A DNA stretch of 64,000 nt from Echria macrotheca (lineage: Eukaryota > Ascomycota > Sordariomycetes > Sordariales > Schizotheciaceae), in the NCBI GenBank assembly GCA_030411725.1, contig MU839840.1:1054001-1118000 (forward strand), given 5' to 3'. The notes beneath the pieces are model-generated. The model saw nothing but the letters and a program-made list of their open reading frames with translations, was not told where the DNA came from and did not search any database. The position numbers and the translations under genes are program-made. This document shows positions 13,128-22,905 of this stretch, one piece after another (positions within the stretch are counted from its first letter, which is position 1; every line of letters starts with the position of its first letter).

Positions 13128-13575
13128 TTAGTCCAGGGCGACCTCCTTCCAAGCCTCCGCCCCAACATTACGCTTGTCAAGAGCCACTTCCTTCCAGGCC
13201 TCGGAAGCAACCCCGCGCTTGTCAAGGGCGACTTCCTTCCAGGCCTCGTCACCAACAGAACGCTTGTCGAGGGCAACCTCCTTCCACGCCTCAGCTCCAA
13301 CATTACGCTTGTCCAGGGCAACCTCCTTCCAGGCCTCGTCGCCGACAGAACGCTTGTCGAGGGCAACTTCTTTCCATGCCTCAGCTCCAACATTGCGCTT
13401 GTCAAGGGCGACTTCCTTCCATGCTTCAGCCCCGACATTTCGCTTGTCAAGTGCAACTTCCTTCCAGGCTTCATCACCCACAGCCCTCTTATCGAGAGCC
13501 ACCTCCTTCCAGGCCTCAGCGCCAACGCCACGCTTATCAAGCGCGACCTCCTTCCAGGCCTCGGCCCCGACATTG
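13128..13575 (-). repeat. Ten 45-bp tandem repeats inside the peptide precursor
   Basis: Each 45-bp unit encodes one 15-residue peptide, and the final unit lacks the KR codons. Units differ mainly at synonymous sites and at the codons for unit positions 1, 3 and 4. The absence of stops on the other strand produces long but meaningless antisense frames. Confidence 0.92.
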
Positions 13576-13718
13576 CGGGCTGTTTGTTATTATAGTTTGT
13601 AAGTCAAATGACAACATGCAACTGAGCATCGAGGAGATGCCGACATACGCTGGTTGGGAAGGCCAATGGCGCCAATAGCCAGCATGGCGACGGTGTAGAG
13701 CATGGTGTTGGTCTTCAT
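13128..13718 (-). CDS. Kex2-processed repeat peptide precursor (fungal RiPP-type)
   Basis: Exon 1 is 13718-13649, the intron 13648-13580 (GTATGT...ACAG, 69 nt), and exon 2 13579-13128; 173 residues. Exon 1 encodes a signal peptide: MKT, then hydrophobic LYTVAMLAIGAIG, then LPNQ; the split codon gives Pro. After PR come ten tandem units of 15 residues, NVGAEAWKEVALDKR in the commonest form. Nine end in the dibasic Kex2 site KR and the last ends at LD-stop. Starts of the units in order are NVGA, GVGA, AVGD, NVGA, NVGA, SVGD, NVGA, SVGD, GVAS, NVGA; EAWKEVALD is invariant. Codons in the invariant part differ between units while the residues do not, which shows selection on protein. Fungal dikaritin precursors (UstA and PhomA type) share this plan. 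Two DUF3328 genes, a methyltransferase and transporters adjoin. No Tyr is present in any unit. The structural role of the product is unknown. Confidence 0.9.
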
Positions 13719-15473
13719 TTTTTCTGAGGGCAAGGGGGAGATTGGTGTGGGTTGCGGTTGTTGGGGACTTGGCTGTTTGAGAGAGAAGTGTTGTTGTACT
13801 GGGACTAGAACTGCAAATGTTTCACTGCGTTGCTTGGGTGGAAAAGGTCAAGCGAGGGGGCAGGCCACACTTTCTTGGAGATCCTCGATGCTTTATACCT
13901 TTGGAACGGGGCTATTAGGTGACGCCTCTATTGAGTATGCTCTGCTCCGTCTCATCTTGTCCCGCTTTGAGGACCAACCAACATGGAGTCGCCCGCGTTT
14001 CTTGCTCTTTGCGCACGCTGCTCTCTTCATCGGAGACCAGAGTGACTCCTGGCCTCCGAGTTGTCTGTTCGCTCAGAAAGTCTTCGAGCCAGATGACGTG
14101 GGGGGCATTGATCTGCCGGATTGACGCCATTCGTATCTTGCCCTATAGGAGTGATTCACCGAGAAGGGTTCTATCTGCCGCTCTCCATCAAACATCCTAT
14201 CACGACGCATGGAATTAGGAGGCATCTTCCCCGGGGTGATGCTGTGGGGAAGGGGGCGTTGATGGAGAGAAGCGGGGGAAGACAAGCTCAGGTTGCGCAA
14301 GCCCGGCGATCAATAGAGGCATCTAGACAGGATGTTGACAAATGATCATGGGGGAGGATTCGGTGAGACCGCGGTTGAAACCAACACGCATGCCTTATCA
14401 GGTTTTCTTTGCATATCCCGTGCGGTTCATGGACTTTTCCCGTATAGTTCCAGGAGAACGTTGGTGTGAAATGCGGCCCTGTGGGGCGGTTCTACCACCC
14501 ATCGAGCCGAAAAGACGAGGTGTAGCTCTCGAACTTCAACCCCGCCAGAGATGGTATATGACTGGAGTGAGTCTACCTAGGTTACACAGGACCACAATGT
14601 ATGAGCTAGGTTCAAGATCCTACACGCTCGCAATGGCCAACAAGGGGGAGGGAGGGTGTAGTTACACAACACGGCGTTACGCTTGGGGTTAGAGATAGTC
14701 ACCGAGCCGTGACATACTCACTCGATTTCCGGGAGGATTCATGCGCTCTCTATCTGAGTGGCGCCGAGGAAATTTTAGACACCGAGACTACAGTCATCTC
14801 CATAGCTCCAGGACGCAGATTGTGTGGATACCTAGATGATGCGGAGACCAGTGTTATTCTAGACCGCGGATGAGCCGTGGGACACTTGATTGTCCCCTTG
14901 AGTTTCTGCATGCTACGTTCCAGAATTCGACCAGGACTTTCTCTTCATTCGGATTTAGCAGGGGCAACTTTAGAAATCTCCTTGTCGCGAGCAACTATTC
15001 ATCATTTGATGGGCAAAGAGAATGGCCAACAACAACCAGTGAGTGATGTAATCAAAGCGGCAAAACTTCATCCTGCAGCAACAGTTCCAAACCTGTCCGT
15101 CCATCTCGCTGGTTTCTTTAAGAAATACGCTCAAATGGCCAGCACTAAACATCAGGCCCGTGATCTCCTCCAATCAGCCCCTGTCCTTGCCCCAGAACGA
15201 CGGCCCCGGTTTGAGCATGATGCTCATCCGTAGCATATGGATCGCCTGTGTTAAGATTAGCTTTCCTGCCACATTCCCAGCCAGAAACACTGGTGTGAGA
15301 CTCACCAAAATACGGGTGCACAAGCAGTCCTGGCTGCCGCGGGTTGAAAGATCGAGATTTAAGAAACTCTCGGAGGGGCTCCCAGGCGACACACTGGTGT
15401 TTTCCCCAATCCTTCGAAACTGGTCCGGGGATGCTAAAACTCGGTTAGAGCAAAAGAATACCACGGAGACGTA
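13719..15473. other. Non-coding stretch upstream of the peptide precursor
   Basis: This 1.75-kb stretch holds the precursor promoter at its left end and the 3' flank of the UstYa-like gene at its right end. Short open frames are present on both strands, but none has splice support, a domain or a good start. No extra tailoring gene such as a tyrosinase or S41 peptidase is visible. Confidence 0.55.
13890..13901 (-). promoter_or_regulatory. Probable TATA box of the peptide precursor
   Basis: Read on the minus strand the sequence is GGTATAAAGC, about 175-180 bp upstream of the precursor ATG at 13718. A strong TATA box fits a highly inducible gene and implies a 5' leader of roughly 140-150 nt. 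The call rests on motif and position only. Confidence 0.5.
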
Positions 15474-16428
15474 TTAGGAACACCTTTCCGCCCATCGGAT
15501 GGGGATAAGCGTAGTATCAGCGTTGCATTGAACATACTGCCGCAGCCAATCCAAGCAGTGCTCTGTCAGGAACATCAGCTTCGGGTTCCCCATTCACTAG
15601 GTTTAGAATCAGGTGAGTATTACCTGTATGTTGTCTCAATGAAAACTGATCATCCTCGCTTAGGCCATTGTGGTAGTGCTCCTTGTACATGTATCGATGG
15701 AGTCTTTGGACGCAATGAAGGGCGTGCTGGAATGCCACTGTCATGTAATATCCACTGCCGTCGCTGAGTTCAATAAGGCTCTTCTGGCCCCGGAACTCGC
15801 CGAGCTCATCGGCATTAACGTGAAAGTCTTGGTCTGTGACATTGGTCAGCGAGGAAGGAGGAAGGAGACGCTGCCTTTTCATCCAGGCTCACACGCAAGA
15901 ATGTCCTGCCACGCCTCTTCGAGTTCAGGGCGTGGAGGACCGGAAAAGACGACGTTGGATTTGTTCCTGTTCAGGGAGCCATCGAAGGTATAGATCGACT
16001 TGACGTTGAAGTAACGTTCCTCTAAATGAACAGCATCGCGGAAGATTGCTGGTTGTGAAAGCGTCAGCGATTCCCAACGCCCGCACGGCGAGGGTCCAAG
16101 TCTTACAGGTTCCATGATGTGGGCCGGACCTCATGATCCTGTGCATGTGTGATGCTCCGGACCCGGTGTTAGAGTACACCGCGAGGCCGAAAAGAACAAG
16201 ATTGGCAAGAACAAGGATAATGTGAAACCAGAGGAAGTTGGACCATCGACGCAGCATCCACCACAGCCCAGACTGGGGATTTTCCCATCGTGGTCTGGGG
16301 AGACCCTGAGCATCGCCAGCACTATCTCTGTCCCTCTCGAGGGAGGAGGAGGAGGAGGAGGGTCTCTGGGTCTTCTCTTCGTCGTCTAGAGGCGCATAGG
16401 TGACGCTTTTCTTCCTTGATGGCATCAT
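15474..16428 (-). CDS. DUF3328 / UstYa-like oxidase of RiPP cyclisation type
   Basis: Exons on the minus strand: 16428-16107, 16048-15893, 15833-15624, 15562-15474; 258 residues in consistent phase. A Ser-rich cytosolic N-terminus is followed by one membrane segment at about residues 64-85, then the lumenal domain. Both family motifs are present: HALHC at 196-200 and HTEHC at 228-232. The second motif is split by the 61-nt last intron, so a model that stops at 15517 would lose it. The last exon continues LDWLRQ, then CNADTTL, typical of the family C-terminus. DUF3328 proteins such as UstYa/UstYb and the PhomY-type proteins catalyse oxidative cross-linking of dikaritin peptides; motif histidines are thought to bind metal. 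The gene is divergent from the second DUF3328 gene and 1.75 kb from the repeat precursor, so action on that peptide is the likely role. Confidence 0.92.
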
Positions 16429-17193
16429 TGCTCTTGGAGAAGGAAGTTTGTGAGGAGAAGGAAGGAAGGAACTGGGGAAGAGGCGAGAGGGGAACGCTGA
16501 GGGATACGGTCTTCAGGAATGAGATGACGGAAATTAGGAGTGACATGAGAGTGGCCACGGGAGATGGGAGGTGCAGGAAGAGGAGGGGGCATCAGGGTGT
16601 GAACGTCTCATCGGCATCGCCGGATCTGCAGTGGCCTGGGAGAATCTTCGAGTCAATATTGCCCTTGCCGGCTTTGAGTCTTGCATTTGCATCGAAAACT
16701 AAACAGGATACCATCCATCTCCCTTCTCACATCGTACAAGCTGCCGCCTCTCTCTATGGCCCGGCTCTACGCGAGTACGTGGGGTGGCCCACAAACACCG
16801 GCATCTGTGTTACATGAATGCGGCACAACATGTACTGCGTATTCGTAGACCCACCGAACCGAGAGATACGAAAAGATAATGAGGAGCAGGCCGGAATGAC
16901 ACTCATCGAAGGATTCGGTTGGTTACACGTCACATCGGGACGCCATGACATGACGAATGCGTCGAGAGAAGTCCTTCAGACATGCATGGCTTGCAGAGCA
17001 TTGCCAACTCAATGGCGAGCATGGCCAACTCAATGGCATGATGTCGGAGGAATCCGATGATCCCCCAGCTCTCAGAGAACCTTTGTAAAGGGACGTCAGA
17101 GCAGCGAAGGTGAACCACCACTGCCCCCGAATCCGAACCCCGAAGAGAACACTCCTTGCTCCAGCGATTTGTCCCCTCACTATTGTCGTTTCC
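16429..17193. promoter_or_regulatory. Bidirectional promoter region of the two DUF3328 genes
   Basis: This 765-bp gap lies between the divergent start codons at 16428 and 17194. It contains a partial tandem duplication near 17000-17040 (GGCCAACTCAATGGC-like, two to three copies). I see no clear TATA box. Joint control of both genes is plausible. Confidence 0.45.
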
Positions 17194-17964
17194 ATGGCAT
17201 CATCGTCCTCCAAATCGCCGCTGCTGAAGCACCAGCCAGGCTACGGCCCAGACGATATTCCGGACGAAGCTTCCATTACCGGCAAGACGAGTGGTGATAG
17301 CCACATGCCTCCGAGACTACGATACCTGTCACTGGCATTACAACTCGTAATGCGCGTCCTTGCGTTCTGGGGCCTCGTGTCTTTGGGGCTTCAAGTTTCG
17401 AGAGGCTTTTTGACAAGCTCATCACCTCCTCAGACACCGTTTCGTTCCCTTCTGTCACACCCGAACGACAAGACACAACACAAGATGGATGTTTACAGAC
17501 CAGCCACGCTCCCGGCTGGACTCAATCTCTGTGATTGCGGCAGCACCATCCGGGAGGCACGCGTGCGAGAGTGCAAGTACGACGCGCTGTCGACAGCCTG
17601 GCTCCCGCCGTATTGCCGGGACGACGAGCTCACGGCAGAGTTCGAAAAGGCCGGCCCTGGCCCCAACGGGTCTTGGGAATATTTCGCCGACGAGGAGGGA
17701 AAGAGACCGCTGAGCATGGAGCAGGTGGCGGCATTGGGCGAGGTTGGAGGCTCGTTCTGGGCATCTCGGGACTGGCATATTGTTCATTGCCTGTTTTACT
17801 GGCAGAAGTACACGCGGATGCGGGACACAAACATTGTCATGGAGGAGCGCTTCGACAGCTTGCATCACGTCAAGCATTGCGGACGTCTGATTCGCAATCC
17901 TACCCCGGACCATTTCTTCCTCATTGAGGTCCCGGTCACAATGAATTCAAGCAAAGATGTGTAG
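17194..17964 (+). CDS. Second DUF3328-family protein (Cys-rich subtype)
   Basis: Single exon, 256 residues. A polar N-terminus precedes one membrane segment at about residues 43-65. The lumenal part begins with the Cys pattern CDCG...REC...PYC at 113-141 and holds the two HxxHC motifs HIVHC (195-199) and HVKHC (225-229), the signature of the UstYa-like fold. This Cys-rich subtype differs from the neighbouring UstYa-like protein: the two motifs are only about 25 residues apart and the usual CxxDxT tail is missing. An in-frame ATG at 17110 would add 28 residues; 17194 gives the standard short tail before the membrane segment. It faces its partner across a shared promoter. Dikaritin pathways often use two DUF3328 proteins together, so a complementary oxidation step is likely (inference). 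Confidence 0.85.
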   Translation: MASSSSKSPLLKHQPGYGPDDIPDEASITGKTSGDSHMPPRLRYLSLALQLVMRVLAFWGLVSLGLQVSRGFLTSSSPPQTPFRSLLSHPNDKTQHKMDVYRPATLPAGLNLCDCGSTIREARVRECKYDALSTAWLPPYCRDDELTAEFEKAGPGPNGSWEYFADEEGKRPLSMEQVAALGEVGGSFWASRDWHIVHCLFYWQKYTRMRDTNIVMEERFDSLHHVKHCGRLIRNPTPDHFFLIEVPVTMNSSKDV

Positions 17965-18992
17965 GTAGTAACCCAGAGTAGATAGCTCAAAACTTGGCCA
18001 ATGTTTGTCGTTTTGCTTGTCAACCAAAGCGGGAGCTGGGGACGCCAGCTCTTCCTGGCAAATTACTCTGCTTAGGTAGGTTGGTTGTATGCACCCAACC
18101 TGCTTGAGGGGCCACCGCCAGTGGGTCATTCCACCCGCCCCTGTAGGGCCCTTGCCTAAGCGCTTGTGTGGGACAACGTCCAGTTGAGCGAGTTGACCGA
18201 CCTCGAGGTAGGTCTTGTGAAACAATCACAGAAAGCAAATATGCAACGTCCCTACTTATTGTGATATTATCTTAGCATGCACACGCGGTAGGTGTGGATA
18301 GAAGCGGAGATCTCCTTTTTCACCTTCCAGCTTCAGCATCCATGACATGTTGTTATCCGTGTTATCATAGAGTTACAGACCGGGGTGCGTCATGAGGTGG
18401 AGTTGTGGCGTGCGACGTTGCCGTCTTAGCGGCCATGGCGTTGCCTAAATCAACGTCGGGACACGATTACACAGTACCTGATGCAGGTTCCCACGTATCC
18501 GTTCATTGCCCGCCGCGGAACGCGTCCGGGGGTATACGGGGGTGCATCCGAGAGAGTGCGAGAATCTCACCTTGCAGCACCCCTCAGGATTAAAGTGGGA
18601 GGGGTGTGGGAGAGGGGGAAGGATTTTGGCGAGCCAGCAAATGGCGGGGATAATGGTATTTTCCTAATGGCGGTACGTATACAGAACGTAGAAAATGTAA
18701 CAATGATGAATTTGGCTCGAGTATGGGGGTAGGTGCTGCTATTTGCACACCCTAGACAACCACGGACTACCAAGGTCCTAATTCCGTACTGGGCCGTGAT
18801 CACTTCGAGGAAGATGACGTGCAGGGCCATGCGTACAAACAGATGAACCACGGGAAGACCGTGGCACCTTTTTGGAGGCGGGAAATGGCTCGTCTTTGGC
18901 CTTGAGTCCTACATCAACTCCCTCCTCAACTACCCTTCTGCTTAGTCTCGTCGATGAAACTCGATAACTTCAAAATAACTGCACCATTCAAA
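17965..18992. other. Intergenic, no gene seen
   Basis: About 1 kb between the second DUF3328 gene and the SET-domain gene. I see TACCTAGG-like motifs near 18070 and 18205 and nothing that supports a gene. It may be the right border of the peptide cluster. Confidence 0.5.
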
Positions 18993-20276
18993 ATGCGTTA
19001 TTTGGTTCTGTTGATCCAATTTTCCTTCCTTCATTTGGCGACGCCCTCTGGGGTTTTCGTGCAGGGAGGTTCGTATGGCGTCTGCCGTCGTACCTTTTCG
19101 CCGTCCTTTCTCGAACAAGTCCCCTTTTGCCAGCGGAGGAGCTATCTGTACCCCATCCCGGCAGCCAGTGTGGCTGATGATGGCAGGTGGGAGGGGCCTG
19201 CTAATTGTCTACATGGATTCTGCCTCTACTCGACAGCTCGGCGGGACAGTGTTTTAGTTACAAATGGGGAGAATGCGAAGGCTGTAATGTCCATGTTGTC
19301 AGTCGACCAGCGCAGAGCTCATGGATCTTCCAACCAAGCCCAGGAAGAAGAAATGTTTCGTGTGGCAGAAGTGCCAGGAAAAGGTATTGGCCTTATTGCA
19401 AAGCGACTCATTCGCGAGGGGGACGAGGTTATGGTGCGGCGGCCATCACTTGTCGTCCAGGTTGCTGCGCAGGCCCGGATCAACTTGCAGCTGAGGGACG
19501 AGCTTTATGGCCGTGCCTTGGATGCCGTCTCACATGATACAAGGCAGAAGCTCATGGCTATGGTCGGCCACGATCTTGGTGACAAGATCGACAAGAATTG
19601 CTTTCGTCTGAGAATGGGAGCAGACGAAGCCGTCGATTCGGCGGACCACTATCTCGCCTGTTATCCAGATGTGGCCAGGCTCAATCATGACTGCAGGCCA
19701 AGGTGAGCGTCTCATCACAAGAATGGATATGACAAGCCCGCTAAACTTTCTCCTAGTCTTGTGTACAGCATCGAAAATGGAACTCATACCGTATCAGCGG
19801 TACGGGATATTTCTGTCGGCGAAGAACTGAGCATTAGCTACATTCGCCTCCTGTCGCCGCGCGCCCAGCGACTCGCTGAGCTTCGACACTGGGGTTTTGA
19901 GTGTTCGTGTGCCCAGTGTACCATGAGCAACATGCAGGCCGCACAATCAGATGCTCGACTGCGTGCCATTTCAGGCCTCGAGGCTGATCTGGACAATTCA
20001 CGTCAAAAGTTGGTGATGCCAGAAACAGGCCATGTGTTGGTTGATCTGTATGAGCAAGAGCGACTGCATGTCTATATGGGTAGAGCGTATACTAAGGCGG
20101 CTCTCAACTACGCGGCGTTCGGCATGGAGGAGGAGGCAGAAAGGTATGCCAAGCTCGCTGCGGAGGCAGCGAAAAGGGAGTCGGGAAGTGGAAGTGCTGA
20201 CTTTGAGTCGATGAAATCTTTATCAGAGAACCCAACAGCGCATTGGATCTGGGGATATCGTTTGGAGGAACACTAG
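18993..20276 (+). CDS. SET-domain protein with an N-terminal signal-like segment
   Basis: Exons 18993-19702 and 19757-20276 (54-nt intron); 409 residues. The first 25 residues (MRY, then a hydrophobic run LVLLIQFSFLHLA) look like a secretory signal or anchor. The SET region starts near FRVAEVPGKGIGLIA and continues through the catalytic-loop motif NHDCRPS to GEELSISYI. A CSCAQC zinc-type post-SET cluster follows, then a helical tail as in SMYD/SET5-like proteins. The usual loop is NHxCxPN; here the Asn is Ser, created at the splice junction AG|T. That residue helps shape the SAM and peptide site, so activity could be altered. An ATG at 18954 would place 13 residues before the hydrophobic run. 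SET proteins methylate lysines; the substrate is unknown. Confidence 0.85.
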
Positions 20277-21342
20277 TATTGGAATAGAGTCCCACGACTC
20301 CGGTAAATAAATAAAACAGACTTTGATAGCTCTGTAATACGTGTTGACTGCATCTGCTAACATCCTGATGTCTATTTGTGATATGTGGCAGGGCAGATTT
20401 GTCTTGTGCATCTGCCCATATACTCTGACCCTTCTTATTATCTCACCAGTGGAGCAGCCCCCCAGCCGAGAGTGGGTGTCATGGGCTTCGATGACGGCTA
20501 CCCAAGGCCTTTGACGGGGTGGAATCTCTTTGAAAACGAAAACGCGTATTTTCCCGACCATCTATTCTGCCAAGACGGTGCCATGATCAGCAACTGGTCG
20601 TCCCCAGTAGCGGCCCTGCCCATTTCGCAGATGGCAGAAGAACAGGCACTTGGCGTCGGGAATTGGAGATACGGGACGTTCTAGTTCATAAATCGGGCTC
20701 ATTATTGTGTCTATAATGTTTCACTGACCCATTCCTTCGGTTGCAGAAGTAAGCCTCGTCAGAAGAGTGTCATGATGCAGACGGTGAGAATCCCAAGGCG
20801 GCAAGCTGGGCCGGTTGGGTAGGAAAAGGCTGCCCTTCCTTGACTCAACATCCTCGTCCCATTCAAACTGGGAAAAGAAAAACCATATCGGAGATTTTTT
20901 CAACAACTACCTGCAATCATTCATCCCCCAAATATCAAGACATAACAAAGCCAGGCTCATGAACAAACAAATAGAAGAAGCCGGCGCGTCCATACTATTG
21001 TCAAGTCAAAGCCAGGCACGCCATCAAATTGGATCTCAACCTCTTCTTGCGACGGCTTGTAAAGCCTTTCCCGTTTGCCAAGATTCCGGATTAAATCCTG
21101 AGTTCACATCGCAACGATACGTGGACCCGCCTATCCAAATCCCGCCGGGCCCGGGTATACTCACCGTCCAGCCTCGGATCGTCCCGTCATTGCTGGATTA
21201 TTTTACTGTTATTATCCGCTCCGATCAGCGTATGATGCGGGGACTGACCGGGTACTGTGGTATTAATGTGTCCCGGATCTCTGAGAGAATTAATCAACTG
21301 TCTCGATATCCGTTCAACAAAAACGTCGGAAGCCACTGTACG
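20277..21342. other. Intergenic, GH79 promoter side
   Basis: This stretch separates the SET gene from the GH79 gene. The GH79 frame stays open upstream to about 20815, but the reading has no domain and no ATG better placed than 21343. A short open frame at about 20385-20684 lacks support. Confidence 0.5.
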
Positions 21343-22905
21343 ATGAGACCGGCAGCGTTATCCTCCCTGCTGTCGGTAGTCGCCGGGGCTGGAGTTGTAA
21401 CCGGGGCCGAAATCCCCATCTCGCTCAACATCCAAGCCCCAGCCTCGGCCATCTCCCAGCGCCATGTCCCGCAGTTTGTCAGCTACTCGTTCGAGCCGGC
21501 CTTCTGGGTCGAGTTCTTCGGCGAGCCCGATGCGCCGCGGAATCTGACCTTCACGCTGCTCAACCACCTACATGCCCGTGGCGCGCGGCCGATGATCCGG
21601 ACCGGCGGCATCACCATGGACTCGATGGTGTACAGCGCCTCCCAGACGCAATCCGTCGTCCGCACGGAGAACGGCAAAGGTGGAATCTACCGTACCACCG
21701 TAGGCCCGGCTTTCTACCGACAGTGGAACAGCTTCCCCGAAGGAACCTCATTCGTGTCGACACTCAACTTCGGCAACGCATCTGTGGCTATCGCCCGGGA
21801 TCTTGCCGTGGCCTCGTACCGGGCGCAGCGCGACAAGATCGCGTACTTCGAGCTGGGCAACGAGCCGACCAACTACCCGTCGAGCCGGTGGCACGGCAGC
21901 ACCGAGGCCTACGTGACCGAATGGAAGTCATTCACGTCGCAGATCGACAAAGCCGTCGATGGCGCCAGCCACGGGCGCTGGTGGGCGTCGAGCGCGACGA
22001 CCGACGTGACCTCCCTCCACGTGCGGCCGAGCGACCTGATCCCGGCCGGAGTCAACTCGACAGGCGAGGTCGGCCAGTACTCGATACACTCGTACGCGTT
22101 CGCGACGTGCGACCCGACCCGCGAGCGGCGCGCGACCATCGCCAACCTGCTGAACCACACGGATCTCGTGCGGTACGCCGACGTCGAGATCTACCCCTCG
22201 GCCAGGGCGGCCATGGACAGCGGCGCGCAGTGGACCGTGGGCGAGTTCAACTCGATCGCCTGCAGCGGCAAGCCTAACGTCAGCGACACGTTCGCCCAGG
22301 CGCTGTGGACGGCCGACGTCGAGCTCATCTACGCCGTGCGCAATGCTACCAGTGTCCATCTGCACCAGGGCGCCACCCTCGTCTTCCAGAGCAACCAGCA
22401 GCTCAACACGCCCGGCGATGATGGCTCTCCCGGTTTCAGCAGCTATTCGCTTTTGTATCCCGTCAACTCGTCCAAGCGTGGCGAGGCTCGCGTCCTGCCT
22501 GTCTTTGTGTCGCAGTTGCTTGTTACCGAGGCGCTGGCTGGCGGCGTCAGTATTGCTGCGCTCAAGACGCCCGACGGGGCGAAGACAAACGAGTTCTCTG
22601 CCTATGGGATATACGCGGATGGTCGGCTGGTAAGGCTTGTTGTGCTGAATATGAAGCCGTCTTACCAGAATTCTGGTGCGAAGGAGGTGGGGTCGTTGGC
22701 GGTCGATATCGGGAAGCATGCCGGAGCAACTGTCAAGCGGATGACGGCGCCGTCGGTCGATGAGAAAGATTCAGCAAAGGTGACTTGGGCTGGTCAGTCT
22801 TTTCGGAATGGAGTGGCGGTGGGGGATCTCAAGGCCGAGACCCTGGGCGCCAACGAAAAGGTTGTGGTCCGAGATAGCGAGGCAGTCCTTATCACCTTCA
22901 AATGA
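21343..22905 (+). CDS. Secreted GH79 beta-glucuronidase
   Basis: Single exon, 520 residues. The signal peptide is MRPAALSSLLSVVAGAGVVTGA. The (beta/alpha)8 domain contains FELGNEPTNY with the probable acid/base Glu174, and TVGEFNSI with the probable nucleophile Glu301, matching clan GH-A enzymes such as fungal GH79 beta-glucuronidases. A C-terminal beta-rich domain starts near residue 410. Such enzymes remove glucuronic or 4-O-methylglucuronic acid from arabinogalactan proteins or other glycans outside the cell. Several NxS/T sites fit secretion. Start chosen at the ATG that gives the signal peptide; the frame is open for a further 500 nt upstream but without sensible content. The CE3-like esterase gene downstream suggests a plant polysaccharide degradation context. 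Confidence 0.92.
   Translation: MRPAALSSLLSVVAGAGVVTGAEIPISLNIQAPASAISQRHVPQFVSYSFEPAFWVEFFGEPDAPRNLTFTLLNHLHARGARPMIRTGGITMDSMVYSASQTQSVVRTENGKGGIYRTTVGPAFYRQWNSFPEGTSFVSTLNFGNASVAIARDLAVASYRAQRDKIAYFELGNEPTNYPSSRWHGSTEAYVTEWKSFTSQIDKAVDGASHGRWWASSATTDVTSLHVRPSDLIPAGVNSTGEVGQYSIHSYAFATCDPTRERRATIANLLNHTDLVRYADVEIYPSARAAMDSGAQWTVGEFNSIACSGKPNVSDTFAQALWTADVELIYAVRNATSVHLHQGATLVFQSNQQLNTPGDDGSPGFSSYSLLYPVNSSKRGEARVLPVFVSQLLVTEALAGGVSIAALKTPDGAKTNEFSAYGIYADGRLVRLVVLNMKPSYQNSGAKEVGSLAVDIGKHAGATVKRMTAPSVDEKDSAKVTWAGQSFRNGVAVGDLKAETLGANEKVVVRDSEAVLITFK

Noticed and set aside
13128..13575. CRISPR-like array
   Set aside because: The repeats are directly adjacent coding units without unique spacers, in a eukaryotic genome.
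13083..13602. Plus-strand open frames of 140-170 codons across the repeat block
   Set aside because: They are the reverse of the 45-bp repeats. The minus frame has a signal peptide, a valid intron and Kex2 sites; the plus frames have none.
13128..13718. Alpha-pheromone precursor
   Set aside because: Sordariomycete alpha-pheromones carry paired Trp/Cys units such as WCxxxGQxCW. The unit here has no Cys and lacks the GQ turn, and DUF3328 genes adjoin.
20385..20684. Open frame of about 99 codons after the SET gene
   Set aside because: It begins at a GTG, has no domain and lies in the probable 3' UTR.
21928..22719. 263-codon frame antisense to the GH79 gene
   Set aside because: Codon pattern and catalytic motifs support the plus strand; the antisense frame is a by-product of GC-rich third positions.
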